The translations under genes and the position numbers were made by a program. Of a DNA stretch of 64,000 bases, positions 25,268-34,079 are shown piece after piece. The stretch spans positions 3,410,001 through 3,474,000 of the forward strand of contig OZ260083.1 in assembly GCA_965284435.1 (NCBI GenBank), written 5' to 3'. Source of the DNA: CAIYZT01 sp947461435 (GTDB lineage: Bacteria; Pseudomonadota; Alphaproteobacteria; Rhodobacterales; Rhodobacteraceae). Below the pieces are notes generated by a model. It had not been told where the DNA came from, did no database searches, and saw only the letters and a list, made by a program, of their open reading frames with translations. Within the stretch, counting starts at the first letter, position 1, and each line of letters begins with the position of its first letter.

Positions 25268-26799
25268 GCGTCGCAGACGCCCTTGATCCCCGACCGCAAG
25301 ATCCCGCCTTGGGCGGGATCATCAAACTCGCCTGCCTTGCCGTGGGCGGTCAGGGGGGCGGTGTTCTGACCGGTTGGATCGAAGATATGGCGCGCGCCAA
25401 TGGCTATGTCGCGCAGGCAACCTCGGTGGCCGGCGTCGCCCAGCGCACCGGCGCGACGGTCTATTATCTGGAACTGGCCCCCGCATCGGCCCAAAGGCCG
25501 ATCTTTTCCCTGATGCCCGCCGCTGGCGATGTTGATGTGATGATCGCCGCCGAGATGATGGAGGCGGGCCGATCCATCATCCGCGGATTTGTCACCCCCG
25601 ATCGCACCACTCTGATCGCCTCCACCCACCGCGCCCTTGCCGTGTCTGAAAAAATGGCCCCCGGCGATGGCATTGCCAATTCGGACGAGGTTCTGGCCGC
25701 CGCCGACATCGCGGCCCGCCGGGTGATCGCCGCCGATTTTGACCAGATCGCCATCAAGAACGGATCGGTGATTTCCGCCTCGCTTTTCGGCGCCTTGGCT
25801 GCCTCGGGCACCCTGCCCTTCCCCGTCACCGCGTTCGAGACCGCCATTCGGTCCGGCGGCAAAGGGATCGAGGGCAGTTTGCGCGCTTTCAAGGCGGGCT
25901 ATCTGGCCGCGCAGGACGGCGCGCCTCGTGCGGCCCCGCCCGCACCCCCAAAGATCGCCCCCGTCAAAGGCCCCGCCAAACTTCTGGCCGGCTGGCACGC
26001 CCTGACGGCCCGTGTGGCAACCCTGCCGGCCCCGGCGCAAGACATGGCGCTTGCGGGCTTGAAAAAGGTCGTTCAATTCCAAGATCTTGCCTATGGCGCG
26101 GCCTATCTTGACCGCCTCACCCTGATGGCCCAGATCGACCGCCCCCCACATGCTGTGTCGACCGAGGCCGCCAAGTATATCGCCAATGCCATGTGCTATG
26201 ACGACATCATCCGTGTCGCCGATGCCAAAACGCGTCAGGGACGGCGCGCACGCATCGCGGCCGAAATGGGGGCCAAAGAAGCCCATGTCATGCAGGTCAC
26301 TGAATTTCTGCATCCCCGCGCCGAAGAAATCGTCTCGATGTTGCCCGCCAAGATCGGGGCCCGCTGGGCAGCGAAGCCCAAACGCATGGCGCTTTTGGAT
26401 CGTTTGTTCGGCAAAGGCCGCCGCCTGCGGACCGATGGTTTGACGGCTTTTGTCACCTTGTATGTTTTGGGCGGGCTGAAATCGTACCGCCGCCGCACGT
26501 TGCGCCATGCACAGGAAGTCGCCCATATGGAACGTTGGTTGGCCCGCGCGACCGCCCTTGTCCCCGCGAACTATGACCTTGCCGTCGAGGTCCTGCGCTG
26601 CCGCCGTTTGGTCAAGGGCTATTCCGATACCCACGCGCGCGGCCTGTCCAAGTTTGACAAGGTCCTGTCCGGTATCACCGCCGTCGAGGGGCGCAGCGAC
26701 GCCGCCGATTGGGCCCGCCGCCTGCGCGAGGCGGCCTTGAAAGACGAAGAGGGCGCGGCACTGGACGGGGCCTTGGCCACCATCCGCAGCTTTTCCTGA
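25264..26799 (+). CDS. 2-oxoacid:acceptor oxidoreductase gamma-domain protein with DUF6537 (IorB-like)
   Basis: A 511-residue partner of the preceding subunit. Residues about 18-205 form the pyruvate-ferredoxin-oxidoreductase gamma-type domain starting at LAVGGQGGGVLTGW; the remaining 300 residues resemble the long C-terminal extension (DUF6537) found in many proteobacterial IorB-like proteins, of uncertain function. The start at 25264 overlaps the alpha-subunit stop (ATGA) and begins just before the glycine-rich CoA/nucleotide loop. Last gene of the rightward unit; it is convergent with the kynureninase-like gene 31 bases on. Confidence 0.82.
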   Translation: MSVADALDPRPQDPALGGIIKLACLAVGGQGGGVLTGWIEDMARANGYVAQATSVAGVAQRTGATVYYLELAPASAQRPIFSLMPAAGDVDVMIAAEMMEAGRSIIRGFVTPDRTTLIASTHRALAVSEKMAPGDGIANSDEVLAAADIAARRVIAADFDQIAIKNGSVISASLFGALAASGTLPFPVTAFETAIRSGGKGIEGSLRAFKAGYLAAQDGAPRAAPPAPPKIAPVKGPAKLLAGWHALTARVATLPAPAQDMALAGLKKVVQFQDLAYGAAYLDRLTLMAQIDRPPHAVSTEAAKYIANAMCYDDIIRVADAKTRQGRRARIAAEMGAKEAHVMQVTEFLHPRAEEIVSMLPAKIGARWAAKPKRMALLDRLFGKGRRLRTDGLTAFVTLYVLGGLKSYRRRTLRHAQEVAHMERWLARATALVPANYDLAVEVLRCRRLVKGYSDTHARGLSKFDKVLSGITAVEGRSDAADWARRLREAALKDEEGAALDGALATIRSFS

Positions 26800-26830
26800 T
26801 CAACCCAGCCAGTCCCCGCCCAAGGCCGGG

Positions 26831-27955
26831 CTAGGGCCGAACCATCTGGGCCAACGCCTGCAGCATCCGCTCGGTTCCGGCCTGCGTGGTCATCACGCCG
26901 GGCGACAGCCGCAGGGTTTGACTGCGCGCATCGGCGCTGATGCCTTGCGCGCGCAGCGCCCCCACCACCTGCGGCGCGGGCAGGCGCTCTGGCAAGCGCA
27001 GCATGATAGACCCGCCGCGACGCCCTTCCTCGCGCGGGGTCAACAGCGGCAGGCCCATCTCGTCAGCCCCGGCAATGATCAGCGCCGTCAACCGCCGGTT
27101 ATGCGCCAAGATTGCCGCATGATCCTGCCCCGCGTGCCACTCCAGCGCGCAAAGCGAGGCGATGGCCGCCATGCACCCCGGCGTGCCATTGTCAAACCGG
27201 CGAATATCCGGCGCCCGGGCAAAAGCGGTGATATCCCAGTTGAACGGGTTGTCCTGACTGAACCAACCCGAAAGCTCGGGGGCCAGATGGGCAATCAGGC
27301 GCGGCGAGACGTACAAGATCCCCGCGCCGGGCGTGCCGCACATCCATTTCAAGCTGGTCGAAATGGCAAAATCCACCTCGGGCGCATGCACGTCAAACGG
27401 CAGCAACCCCGCCGCTTGCGTGATATCCACGCCCACCAAAGACCCCATGCGCCGACCATGGGCCACCATCTGCCGCAAATTGATCCTGTGCGACGAGGTG
27501 GACGAAACCCATGTCAGCAGGGCAAGCCCCACATCCGGGCCCCAATGCTCCAGAAAATCCTCATCCTCAACCCAAGACGCTCCCTGCCGCAGCGGCACCG
27601 TCGTCAGTGTGAATCCGTGCTGCGCCGCCATGGTTTGCAACAGGAAATGGTTCGAAGGAAAGCAGTCAGCCCCCACCAACACGCGCTTGCCCGCCAAATG
27701 CCCGACGGGCAAAGACCCCAGAAATTCGTGAAAGGCGGATGTCACATTTTCAAAGGTCGTCACCGTTTGCGGTGCGGCGTTCAAGATCGCCCGCCAGCGG
27801 TCGATAAACCGCTGCCGCAAGGGCAGGACATATCCCCATTGCCCATCATCCCCCCGGCCCCAGACAAAGGCGAATTCGGCCAGCGCCCCGGCCAGATCGC
27901 GGTCTTTGCCCGGATACATGCCAATGGAATGATAAAGAAAATAGGCGTCCGACAT
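26831..27955 (-). CDS. Kynureninase-like PLP-dependent enzyme (class V fold)
   Basis: A 374-residue aminotransferase class V-fold protein. The PLP lysine is Lys203 in STSLKWMCG, and the ring-nitrogen aspartate is Asp177 in GVDITQAAG. The WFSQDNPFNW block after the lysine and the arginine-rich C-terminus resemble kynureninase, which splits kynurenine into anthranilate and alanine. Other members of the fold (isopenicillin epimerase-like, cysteine desulfurase-like) cannot be excluded. It is divergent from the 2-aminobenzoyl-CoA operon, whose ligase would use anthranilate. The start at 27955 follows a short upstream open frame with no homology. Confidence 0.7.
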   Translation of the reverse strand: MSDAYFLYHSIGMYPGKDRDLAGALAEFAFVWGRGDDGQWGYVLPLRQRFIDRWRAILNAAPQTVTTFENVTSAFHEFLGSLPVGHLAGKRVLVGADCFPSNHFLLQTMAAQHGFTLTTVPLRQGASWVEDEDFLEHWGPDVGLALLTWVSSTSSHRINLRQMVAHGRRMGSLVGVDITQAAGLLPFDVHAPEVDFAISTSLKWMCGTPGAGILYVSPRLIAHLAPELSGWFSQDNPFNWDITAFARAPDIRRFDNGTPGCMAAIASLCALEWHAGQDHAAILAHNRRLTALIIAGADEMGLPLLTPREEGRRGGSIMLRLPERLPAPQVVGALRAQGISADARSQTLRLSPGVMTTQAGTERMLQALAQMVRP

Positions 27956-28144
27956 CACAAAGCCCCCCTGTGCCCCCCGTGTCCGGCCCGCAGATTGACC
28001 AAGCCATGGCCAAGGCGCAACCCGGTTCTTGTGCCGTACTGCCAACAGATCGGCATCCCCGGCTTTGCGCCGCCCCACGCGGCGGGATCGCAGCGCTGAT
28101 CCATGGCCCAGTCTTGCTGCGATGCGACAAAGTTTCAAGCAAGA

Positions 28145-28162
28145 AATTTCAAGCTTGAAATT
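28145..28162. promoter_or_regulatory. 18-bp perfect palindrome, candidate MarR operator
   Basis: AATTTCAAGCTTGAAATT is a perfect inverted repeat in the 255-base gap between the kynureninase-like gene and the 2-aminobenzoyl-CoA operon, about 49 bases before the operon start codon. A second TTTCAAGC half-site lies at 28133-28140, in the same orientation as the one at 28147-28154. Length and symmetry fit a MarR dimer site, and a MarR gene is third in the operon. The remaining part of the gap shows no gene. AAGGAG is six bases before the ATG at 28211. Confidence 0.6.
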
Positions 28163-28210
28163 GTTTTCATCTGATGCCACCATCTGCCCATCTGAACCAA
28201 GGAGACGGCC

Positions 28211-30496
28211 ATGAAAGTTCTGTGCCTCGGTGGCGGCCCGGCTGGCCTGTACTTCGCCATTTCAATGAAACTGCGCGATCCCTCGCATCAGATCACGGTG
28301 CTGGAACGCAACCGCGCCAATGATACCTTTGGCTGGGGCGTTGTGCTGTCCGATGATGCCTTGGCGCGGATGCAAAAGAACGATCCCACCTCAACGGCGG
28401 ACATTCGGGCCAACTTCGCTTATTGGGATGATATCGCCGTGGTGCACGACGGGGTGCGCACCGTGTCGGGCGGGCATGGCTTTGCCGGTATCGGGCGCAA
28501 GGCGCTTTTGATCTTGCTGCAGGCCAGGGCGCGCGATCTGGGCGTGAACATGCAGTTTGAAACCGAATTCAAATCGGCCGAAGACTACCGCAAAGACTAT
28601 GATCTGGTGGTCGCGACCGACGGGTTGAATTCACTGGTCCGGCGCGAATATGAAACGGTCTTTCACCCCGAAATTGATCTGCGGCGCTGCAAATTCGTCT
28701 GGCTGGGCACCCATGCCAAGTTTGACGACGCCTTCACCTTCATCTTCGAGAAAACCGAACATGGCTGGGTCTGGGCGCATGTTTATCAGTTTGATGCCAC
28801 AACGGCGACGTTCATTGTCGAATGCGCGCCGGAAACCTGGGACAAATGGGGCTTTGCCGCAATGTCCAAGGAAGAAACCGTCGAAACCTGCCGCAAGATC
28901 TTCGAACGCCATTTGGGCGGGCACGATCTGATGTCGAATGCCGCGCATTTGCGCGGGTCGGCGGTCTGGATGAACTTTCCGCGGGTGATCTGCGAAAAGT
29001 GGTACCATGAAAACGTTGTGCTGATGGGCGATTCGGCGGCAACGTCGCATTTTTCCATCGGCTCAGGCTCTCGTCTGGCCTTTGACAGCGCCATTGCGCT
29101 GGCCGACTATCTGCACAGCGAACCCACCCTTCAAGGCGCCTTTGAACGCTATCAGGGCGAACGCCGGGTCGAGGTGCTGCGCACCCAATCGGCGGCGCGC
29201 AATTCGCTGGAATGGTTCGAAGAAGTCGAACGTTATCTTGATATGCCCGCTCCGCAGTTTGCCTATTCGCTGCTCACGCGCAGTCAGCGGATTTCGCATG
29301 AAAACCTGCGTCTGCGCGATCCGGTTTGGCTGCGCGAGGCCGAAGATTGGTTTCAAGCGCAAGCCGGCGGCGCGCCCGGCCGCCGCCCCATGTTCGCGCC
29401 CTTCACCCTGCGGGACATGACCTTGCAAAACCGCATCGTCGTCTCGCCCATGGCGCAGTACAAAGCCATCGACGGCTGCCCCACCGATTGGCATTTTGTC
29501 CACTACGCCGAACGGGCCAAGGGCGGGGCCGGTCTGGTCTACACCGAAATGACCTGCATCTCGCCCGAAGGCCGCATCACCCCCGGCTGCCCCGGTCTTT
29601 ACGCCCCCGAGCATGAAACCGCCTGGCGCCGTCTGGTGGATTTTGTCCACGGCCAAACCCCCGCCAAGATCGCCATGCAGATCGGCCACGCGGGCCGAAA
29701 AGCCTCAACCCAACTGGGATGGGAAGTGGGCGATGCGCCGCTGGCCTCTGGCAACTGGCCCTTGATCAGCGCCAGCGCCCTGCCGTGGGACAGCGCCAAC
29801 CAGACCCCCCGCGCCATGACCCGCGCCGACATGAGCGAGGTGACCGCGCAATTCGTGGCCTCCACCCAAATGGCCGCGCGGGCCGGTTTTGAGATGATCG
29901 AACTTCACGCCGCCCATGGCTATCTTCTGGCGTCGTTCCTCTCGCCCATTTCCAACATCCGCACCGATGACTATGGCGGCTCCCTCGACAACCGCCTGCG
30001 CTTCCCGCTTGAGGTGTTTTGCGCCATGCGGGCTGTCTGGCCCGCCGCCAAGCCGATGTCGGTGCGCATCAGCGCCACCGATTGGATGGGCGCAGACGGC
30101 GTCACCCCCGCCGACTCTGTCGACATCGCCCGCGCCTTCTCCCGCGCCGGCGCCGATATCATCGACGTCTCGGCCGGTCAGACAAGCCCTCAGGCACGGC
30201 CGATCTATGGCCGGATGTTCCAAACCCCCTTCTCGGACCGCATCAAGAACGAGGCGGGCCTGGCCACCATGGCCGTGGGCAACATCACCGAGGCCGATCA
30301 GATCAACCAGATCCTTCTGGCCGGCCGCGCCGATCTGGTCTGCCTGGCCCGCCCCCATCTGGCAGATCCCTACTGGACGCTGCACGCCGCGATCGAGCAG
30401 GGCGATACCGCCACCCCTTGGCCCCTGCCCTATCTGGCCGGACGCGATCAGGCCCAACGCCTGCGCGAACGCCAGCAAGAGATGATCCGCGTATGA
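28211..30496 (+). CDS. 2-Aminobenzoyl-CoA monooxygenase/reductase-like bifunctional flavoenzyme
   Basis: A 761-residue fusion. The N-terminal half (about 1-385) is a PHBH-like flavin monooxygenase with the FAD motif LGGGPAGLYFAI and a GD motif MGDSAATSHFSIGSG (about 275). The C-terminal half (about 393-750) is an old-yellow-enzyme reductase with ELHAAHGYLLASFLSP and DDYGGSLDNR. This architecture is that of Azoarcus 2-aminobenzoyl-CoA monooxygenase/reductase, which hydroxylates and then reduces the ring to 2-amino-5-oxocyclohex-1-ene-carboxyl-CoA. The close relative salicylyl-CoA 5-hydroxylase is the alternative; the ligase and RidA genes in the operon favour the amino substrate. First gene of the operon. 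Confidence 0.85.
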   Translation: MKVLCLGGGPAGLYFAISMKLRDPSHQITVLERNRANDTFGWGVVLSDDALARMQKNDPTSTADIRANFAYWDDIAVVHDGVRTVSGGHGFAGIGRKALLILLQARARDLGVNMQFETEFKSAEDYRKDYDLVVATDGLNSLVRREYETVFHPEIDLRRCKFVWLGTHAKFDDAFTFIFEKTEHGWVWAHVYQFDATTATFIVECAPETWDKWGFAAMSKEETVETCRKIFERHLGGHDLMSNAAHLRGSAVWMNFPRVICEKWYHENVVLMGDSAATSHFSIGSGSRLAFDSAIALADYLHSEPTLQGAFERYQGERRVEVLRTQSAARNSLEWFEEVERYLDMPAPQFAYSLLTRSQRISHENLRLRDPVWLREAEDWFQAQAGGAPGRRPMFAPFTLRDMTLQNRIVVSPMAQYKAIDGCPTDWHFVHYAERAKGGAGLVYTEMTCISPEGRITPGCPGLYAPEHETAWRRLVDFVHGQTPAKIAMQIGHAGRKASTQLGWEVGDAPLASGNWPLISASALPWDSANQTPRAMTRADMSEVTAQFVASTQMAARAGFEMIELHAAHGYLLASFLSPISNIRTDDYGGSLDNRLRFPLEVFCAMRAVWPAAKPMSVRISATDWMGADGVTPADSVDIARAFSRAGADIIDVSAGQTSPQARPIYGRMFQTPFSDRIKNEAGLATMAVGNITEADQINQILLAGRADLVCLARPHLADPYWTLHAAIEQGDTATPWPLPYLAGRDQAQRLRERQQEMIRV

Positions 30497-31248
30497 CCCA
30501 ACCCGCCCACAGCCTGACGGGCAAAACCGTCTTGATCACCGGCGGCGGGTCTGGCGCGGGCGAAAACCTTGCCCTCGGCTTTGCCGCCGCCGGCGCACAG
30601 GTCGTGATCACCGGGCGCCGCGCGCAGGCTCTGGCCCGCGTGGCCGCGCGCGATGCCAACATCCGCGCCGTCCCGGGCGATGTCACGGATGAGGCGTCGG
30701 TCGCCTCGATCTTCGCTCAGGCCGGTCCCTGCGACATCGTCATCGCCAATGCCGGACAGGCCGACAGCGCCCCCTTCTCGCGCACCAGCCTTGACCAGTG
30801 GAATGCCATGATCGCGGTCAATCTGACCGGCGTCTTCCTGACCCTGCGCGCCGGTCTCGCCCAGATGACGGGCTGGGGCCGCCTGATCTCCATTGCCTCC
30901 ACCGCCGGTGTGAAAGGCTATGCCAAAGTGGCCCCCTACGCCGCCGCCAAACACGGCGTCATTGGCCTGACCCGCTCCCTCGCCCTTGAAATCGCCAAAA
31001 CGCCCGTCACCGTCAACGCGCTTTGCCCGGGGTTTCTGGACACGCCCATGACAGATCACTCCATCGCCGTGATCGCCGCAAAAACCGGCCGCACGCTGGA
31101 TCAGTCCAAAGCCGCGCTTGCGGCGATGAACCCGCAAAACCGCCTGATCCAGCCATCCGAGGTCACCGCCGCCGCGCTGTGGCTGTGCGGGCCGGGATCC
31201 GAAGGCATCAACGGCCAAGCCATCACAATAGCCGGGGGCGAGGTATGA
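30493..31248 (+). CDS. Short-chain dehydrogenase/reductase
   Basis: A 251-residue NAD(P)-dependent SDR with TGGGSGAGEN (cofactor loop), IANAGQAD, catalytic serine in SIASTAG and YAAAK (Tyr/Lys). The likely job is 3-hydroxyacyl-CoA oxidation in the beta-oxidation-like steps after dearomatisation of 2-aminobenzoyl-CoA. The start codon overlaps the stop of the flavoenzyme gene (ATGA), and its own stop overlaps the MarR start. Confidence 0.87.
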   Translation: MTQPAHSLTGKTVLITGGGSGAGENLALGFAAAGAQVVITGRRAQALARVAARDANIRAVPGDVTDEASVASIFAQAGPCDIVIANAGQADSAPFSRTSLDQWNAMIAVNLTGVFLTLRAGLAQMTGWGRLISIASTAGVKGYAKVAPYAAAKHGVIGLTRSLALEIAKTPVTVNALCPGFLDTPMTDHSIAVIAAKTGRTLDQSKAALAAMNPQNRLIQPSEVTAAALWLCGPGSEGINGQAITIAGGEV

Positions 31249-31676
31249 GCGATCTGTCCAAACGCCGCCTCAAGATGTGGATCCGCCTCTTGGCCGTCAC
31301 CCGCGCCTCGGAAAACCATCTGCGCGAACATCTGCGCTTGCAGCACGACACCACCTTGCCCCGCTTTGATGTCATGGCCGCCCTCTACCGCCGCCAAAGC
31401 GGCGTCACGATGAGCGAGCTGTCGCGGATGCTGCTGGTCTCCAACGGCAATGCCACGGCCGTGGTGGACCGTCTTGAAGCCGACGGCCTTGTGAAACGCA
31501 CCCAATCGCAGACAGATCGGCGCACCGTCTTTGTCGCCCTGACCCCCGAAGGCCTGACCCGCTTTGAAACCCTCGCCGCCGGTCATGAATCGGAAGTGGG
31601 AAAACTCTTTGCCACCGTCAGCGAAACAGACCTTGATCAGCTGACCGACATCCTCAAACGCATGGGCAAGTCATGA
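31245..31676 (+). CDS. MarR-family transcriptional regulator (2)
   Basis: A 143-residue MarR protein. The winged-helix region is at about 55-95, with MSELSRMLLVSNGNATAVV as recognition helix and DRRTVFVAL as wing. Probably represses this operon from the palindrome at 28145-28162 and is relieved by an aryl-CoA, as is common for MarR regulators of CoA-dependent aromatic degradation. Overlaps both neighbours by 4 bases. The effector is not predictable from the sequence. Confidence 0.87.
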   Translation: MSDLSKRRLKMWIRLLAVTRASENHLREHLRLQHDTTLPRFDVMAALYRRQSGVTMSELSRMLLVSNGNATAVVDRLEADGLVKRTQSQTDRRTVFVALTPEGLTRFETLAAGHESEVGKLFATVSETDLDQLTDILKRMGKS

Positions 31677-32485
31677 CACTTCTGGCCGGGCTGACGCCCA
31701 AGCATTTTCTGTGGCACGTCAATTCCCGGGTCGCGGTGATCCGGCTTAACAGACCCGATCGCAAAAATCCCCTGACCTTTGACAGCTACGCCGAGCTGAC
31801 GCAAACCTTTCGCGCGCTGGCCACCGCCGGCGATGTCGATGTCGTTGTCTTTGCGTCCAACGGGGGAAACTTCTGTTCGGGCGGCGACGTGCATGACATC
31901 ATCGGCCCGCTCATCGGCAAACCGATGAAGGATCTGCTGGCCTTCACCCGCATGACGGGCGATCTGGTGAAGGCGATGATCACCTGCGGCAAGCCGATCA
32001 TCGCCGCGGTCGATGGCGTGGCCGTTGGGGCAGGCGCGATCTTGGCCATGGCCAGCGATCTGCGATTGGCCACGCCGCAGGCCAAATGCGCCTTCCTGTT
32101 CACCCGTGTCGGCCTTGCGGGCTGCGATATGGGGGCCTGCGCCATGCTGCCGCGCCTCATCGGTCAGGGCCGCACGGCAGAACTGCTGTACACCGGCCGC
32201 ACCATGACCGCCGCTGAAGGCGAACGTTGGGGGTTCTGGAACGCCCTTCACGCGCCCGAAACGCTTGAGGACGAAGCCATGGCCTTGGCCCGGCGTCTGG
32301 CGGACGGGCCAACCTTTGCCCATGCCATGACAAAGGCGCAACTGGTGCAAGAATGGGCCATGGGTCTGGAACAGGCCATCGAGGCCGAGGCGCAGGCACA
32401 GGCCATCTGCATGCAGACACAGGATTTCTCACGCGCCTATCAGGCCTTCGTGGCCAAGGAAAAACCGGTCTTTGCCGGAAAATAA
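31673..32485 (+). CDS. Enoyl-CoA hydratase/isomerase family protein
   Basis: A 270-residue crotonase-fold enzyme with the oxyanion-hole blocks FCSGGDVHD (about 63-72) and AVDGVAVGAGAILAMASD (about 108-125). In this operon it is a candidate for hydrating the unsaturated cyclic acyl-CoA or for hydrolytic ring opening of the beta-keto ring. The crotonase fold covers many reactions, so the step is inferred. Starts in the stop of the MarR gene. Confidence 0.87.
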   Translation: MTLLAGLTPKHFLWHVNSRVAVIRLNRPDRKNPLTFDSYAELTQTFRALATAGDVDVVVFASNGGNFCSGGDVHDIIGPLIGKPMKDLLAFTRMTGDLVKAMITCGKPIIAAVDGVAVGAGAILAMASDLRLATPQAKCAFLFTRVGLAGCDMGACAMLPRLIGQGRTAELLYTGRTMTAAEGERWGFWNALHAPETLEDEAMALARRLADGPTFAHAMTKAQLVQEWAMGLEQAIEAEAQAQAICMQTQDFSRAYQAFVAKEKPVFAGK

Positions 32486-32526
32486 CGGCAAATCCGCCCT
32501 TCGCGCGGAATGTTTAAGGACAGACG

Positions 32527-33663
32527 ATGCCAGACAGAACCTTCCTTGATTGGCCCTTCTTCGACCCCCGGCACCGCGATCTGGCCGTGGCGCTTGACGT
32601 GTGGTGCGCCGCGCATCTGCCGGTGGACCACAGCGATGTCGATGCCGCCTGCCGCGCGCTCGTGGCCAATCTGGGCTCCGCAGGCTGGCTGCGGCACACC
32701 GGCGCAGACCTTGGGGAAAGTCTGGATCTGCGCAGCTTGTGCCTGATCCGCGAAACACTGGCCCGCCATGACGGACTTGCCGATTTTTCCTTTGCCATGC
32801 AGGGGCTTGGCATGGGGGCCGTATCCTTGTTCGGCACGCCCGCCCAACGCGAATGGCTGGCGCGCACCCGCGCAGGCACCGCCATTTCCGGCTTTGCCCT
32901 GACAGAACCCGCCTCAGGCTCGGATGTGGCCAACACGGCAACAACGGCGCAAAAGGTGCCGGGCGGCTGGCGACTGAACGGCGAGAAGACCTATATTTCG
33001 AATGGCGGGATCGCCGATGTCTATGTCATCATCGCCCGCACCGGCGAAGCCCCCGGCGCGCGCGGCCTTTCGGCGTTCCTGATGCCCGCCGATGCGCCGG
33101 GCCTCTCGGTGGTCAGCCGGATCGAGGTGATCGCACCTCATCCTCTGGCGCATTTGCGCCTCACCGATGTGCATCTGCCCGATGACGCCCTGATCGGGAC
33201 AGCGGGCGCGGGCTTCAAACAGGCGATGGCGGTGCTCGATGTGTTCCGCTCCACCGTCGGGGCCGCCGCGCTTGGCTTTGCCCGCCGCGCCCTGGACGAA
33301 GCCTTGGCCCGCACCCAGTCGCGGCAGATTCAGGGCGCACCTTTGTCAGATTTGCAGATGGTGCAGGGTCATCTGGCCGATATGGCCCTCAAGATCGATG
33401 CCGCCGCCCTGCTCATCTACCGCGCCGCATGGACTAAAGATCAGGGCGCCCCCCGCATCACCCGCGAAGCCGCCATGGCCAAGCTTTATGCCACAGAAGC
33501 CGCCCAACAGGTGATCGACATGGCGGTGCAGCTGCACGGCGGCGACGGCGTTCGGCAAGGCGTCGTCGTGGAAAGCCTCTACCGCGAGATCCGCGCGCTG
33601 CGGATTTACGAAGGCGCCTCCGATGTCCAGCGCATCATCATCGCGCGGAGCGTTCTGGGATGA
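32527..33663 (+). CDS. Acyl-CoA dehydrogenase
   Basis: A 378-residue FAD acyl-CoA dehydrogenase. The FAD/substrate signature FALTEPASGSDVANTATTA (about 124-142) and the second motif QLHGGDGVRQGVVVESLYREIR near 335-356 are both present. It likely introduces a double bond in a cyclic or ring-opened acyl-CoA of the 2-aminobenzoyl-CoA pathway. A 41-base gap with AAGGAC before the ATG separates it from the hydratase gene. Its stop overlaps the thioesterase start. Confidence 0.9.
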   Translation: MPDRTFLDWPFFDPRHRDLAVALDVWCAAHLPVDHSDVDAACRALVANLGSAGWLRHTGADLGESLDLRSLCLIRETLARHDGLADFSFAMQGLGMGAVSLFGTPAQREWLARTRAGTAISGFALTEPASGSDVANTATTAQKVPGGWRLNGEKTYISNGGIADVYVIIARTGEAPGARGLSAFLMPADAPGLSVVSRIEVIAPHPLAHLRLTDVHLPDDALIGTAGAGFKQAMAVLDVFRSTVGAAALGFARRALDEALARTQSRQIQGAPLSDLQMVQGHLADMALKIDAAALLIYRAAWTKDQGAPRITREAAMAKLYATEAAQQVIDMAVQLHGGDGVRQGVVVESLYREIRALRIYEGASDVQRIIIARSVLG

Positions 33664-34079
33664 CCTACACCCGCCTGATCCAGATCGAATTCAACCACTG
33701 CGACCCGGCCGGAATCGTGTTTTATCCGCGCTATTTCGAAATGACGAACTCGCTGGTGGAAAACTTCTTTGCCGATGTCGTCGGCCGCTCCTTTGCCCAG
33801 ATGCATACCGGTCCGCACCACAACGGCGTGCCCACCGCCCGGATCGAGGCCGATTTCATCGCGCCCTCGCGGCTGGGCGACAAGGTTTTGTTTTCCCTTA
33901 AGATTACCCGCCTTGGCCGCAGCAGCATCACCTGTCTGATCGAAGGAGCCATGGGCCAAGACACCCGCCTTCGCGCGCAGTTGACACTCGTTTGGGTCCA
34001 AGATCTGCACTCTGCGCCCTGGCCCGACGACATGCGCACCCGCCTGACCCAGTATATGGAACGCCAAGATGCCCCATGA
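33660..34079 (+). CDS. Acyl-CoA thioesterase, 4-hydroxybenzoyl-CoA thioesterase family
   Basis: A 139-residue hotdog-fold thioesterase. FNHCDPAGIVFYPRYFEM carries the Asp of the 4HBT active site (about residue 15). It may release dead-end aryl-CoA esters to recover CoA, a role suggested for thioesterases in other aromatic-CoA operons. Its 3' end overlaps the RidA start by 11 bases. Confidence 0.85.
   Translation: MTYTRLIQIEFNHCDPAGIVFYPRYFEMTNSLVENFFADVVGRSFAQMHTGPHHNGVPTARIEADFIAPSRLGDKVLFSLKITRLGRSSITCLIEGAMGQDTRLRAQLTLVWVQDLHSAPWPDDMRTRLTQYMERQDAP

Noticed and set aside
25138..26634. A 498-codon open frame on the minus strand
   Set aside because: Antisense to the IorB-like gene, which carries the expected gamma-domain motif.
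26800..26830. Terminator between iorB-like and kynureninase-like genes
   Set aside because: Only a weak GCCC/GGGC pairing and no T run.
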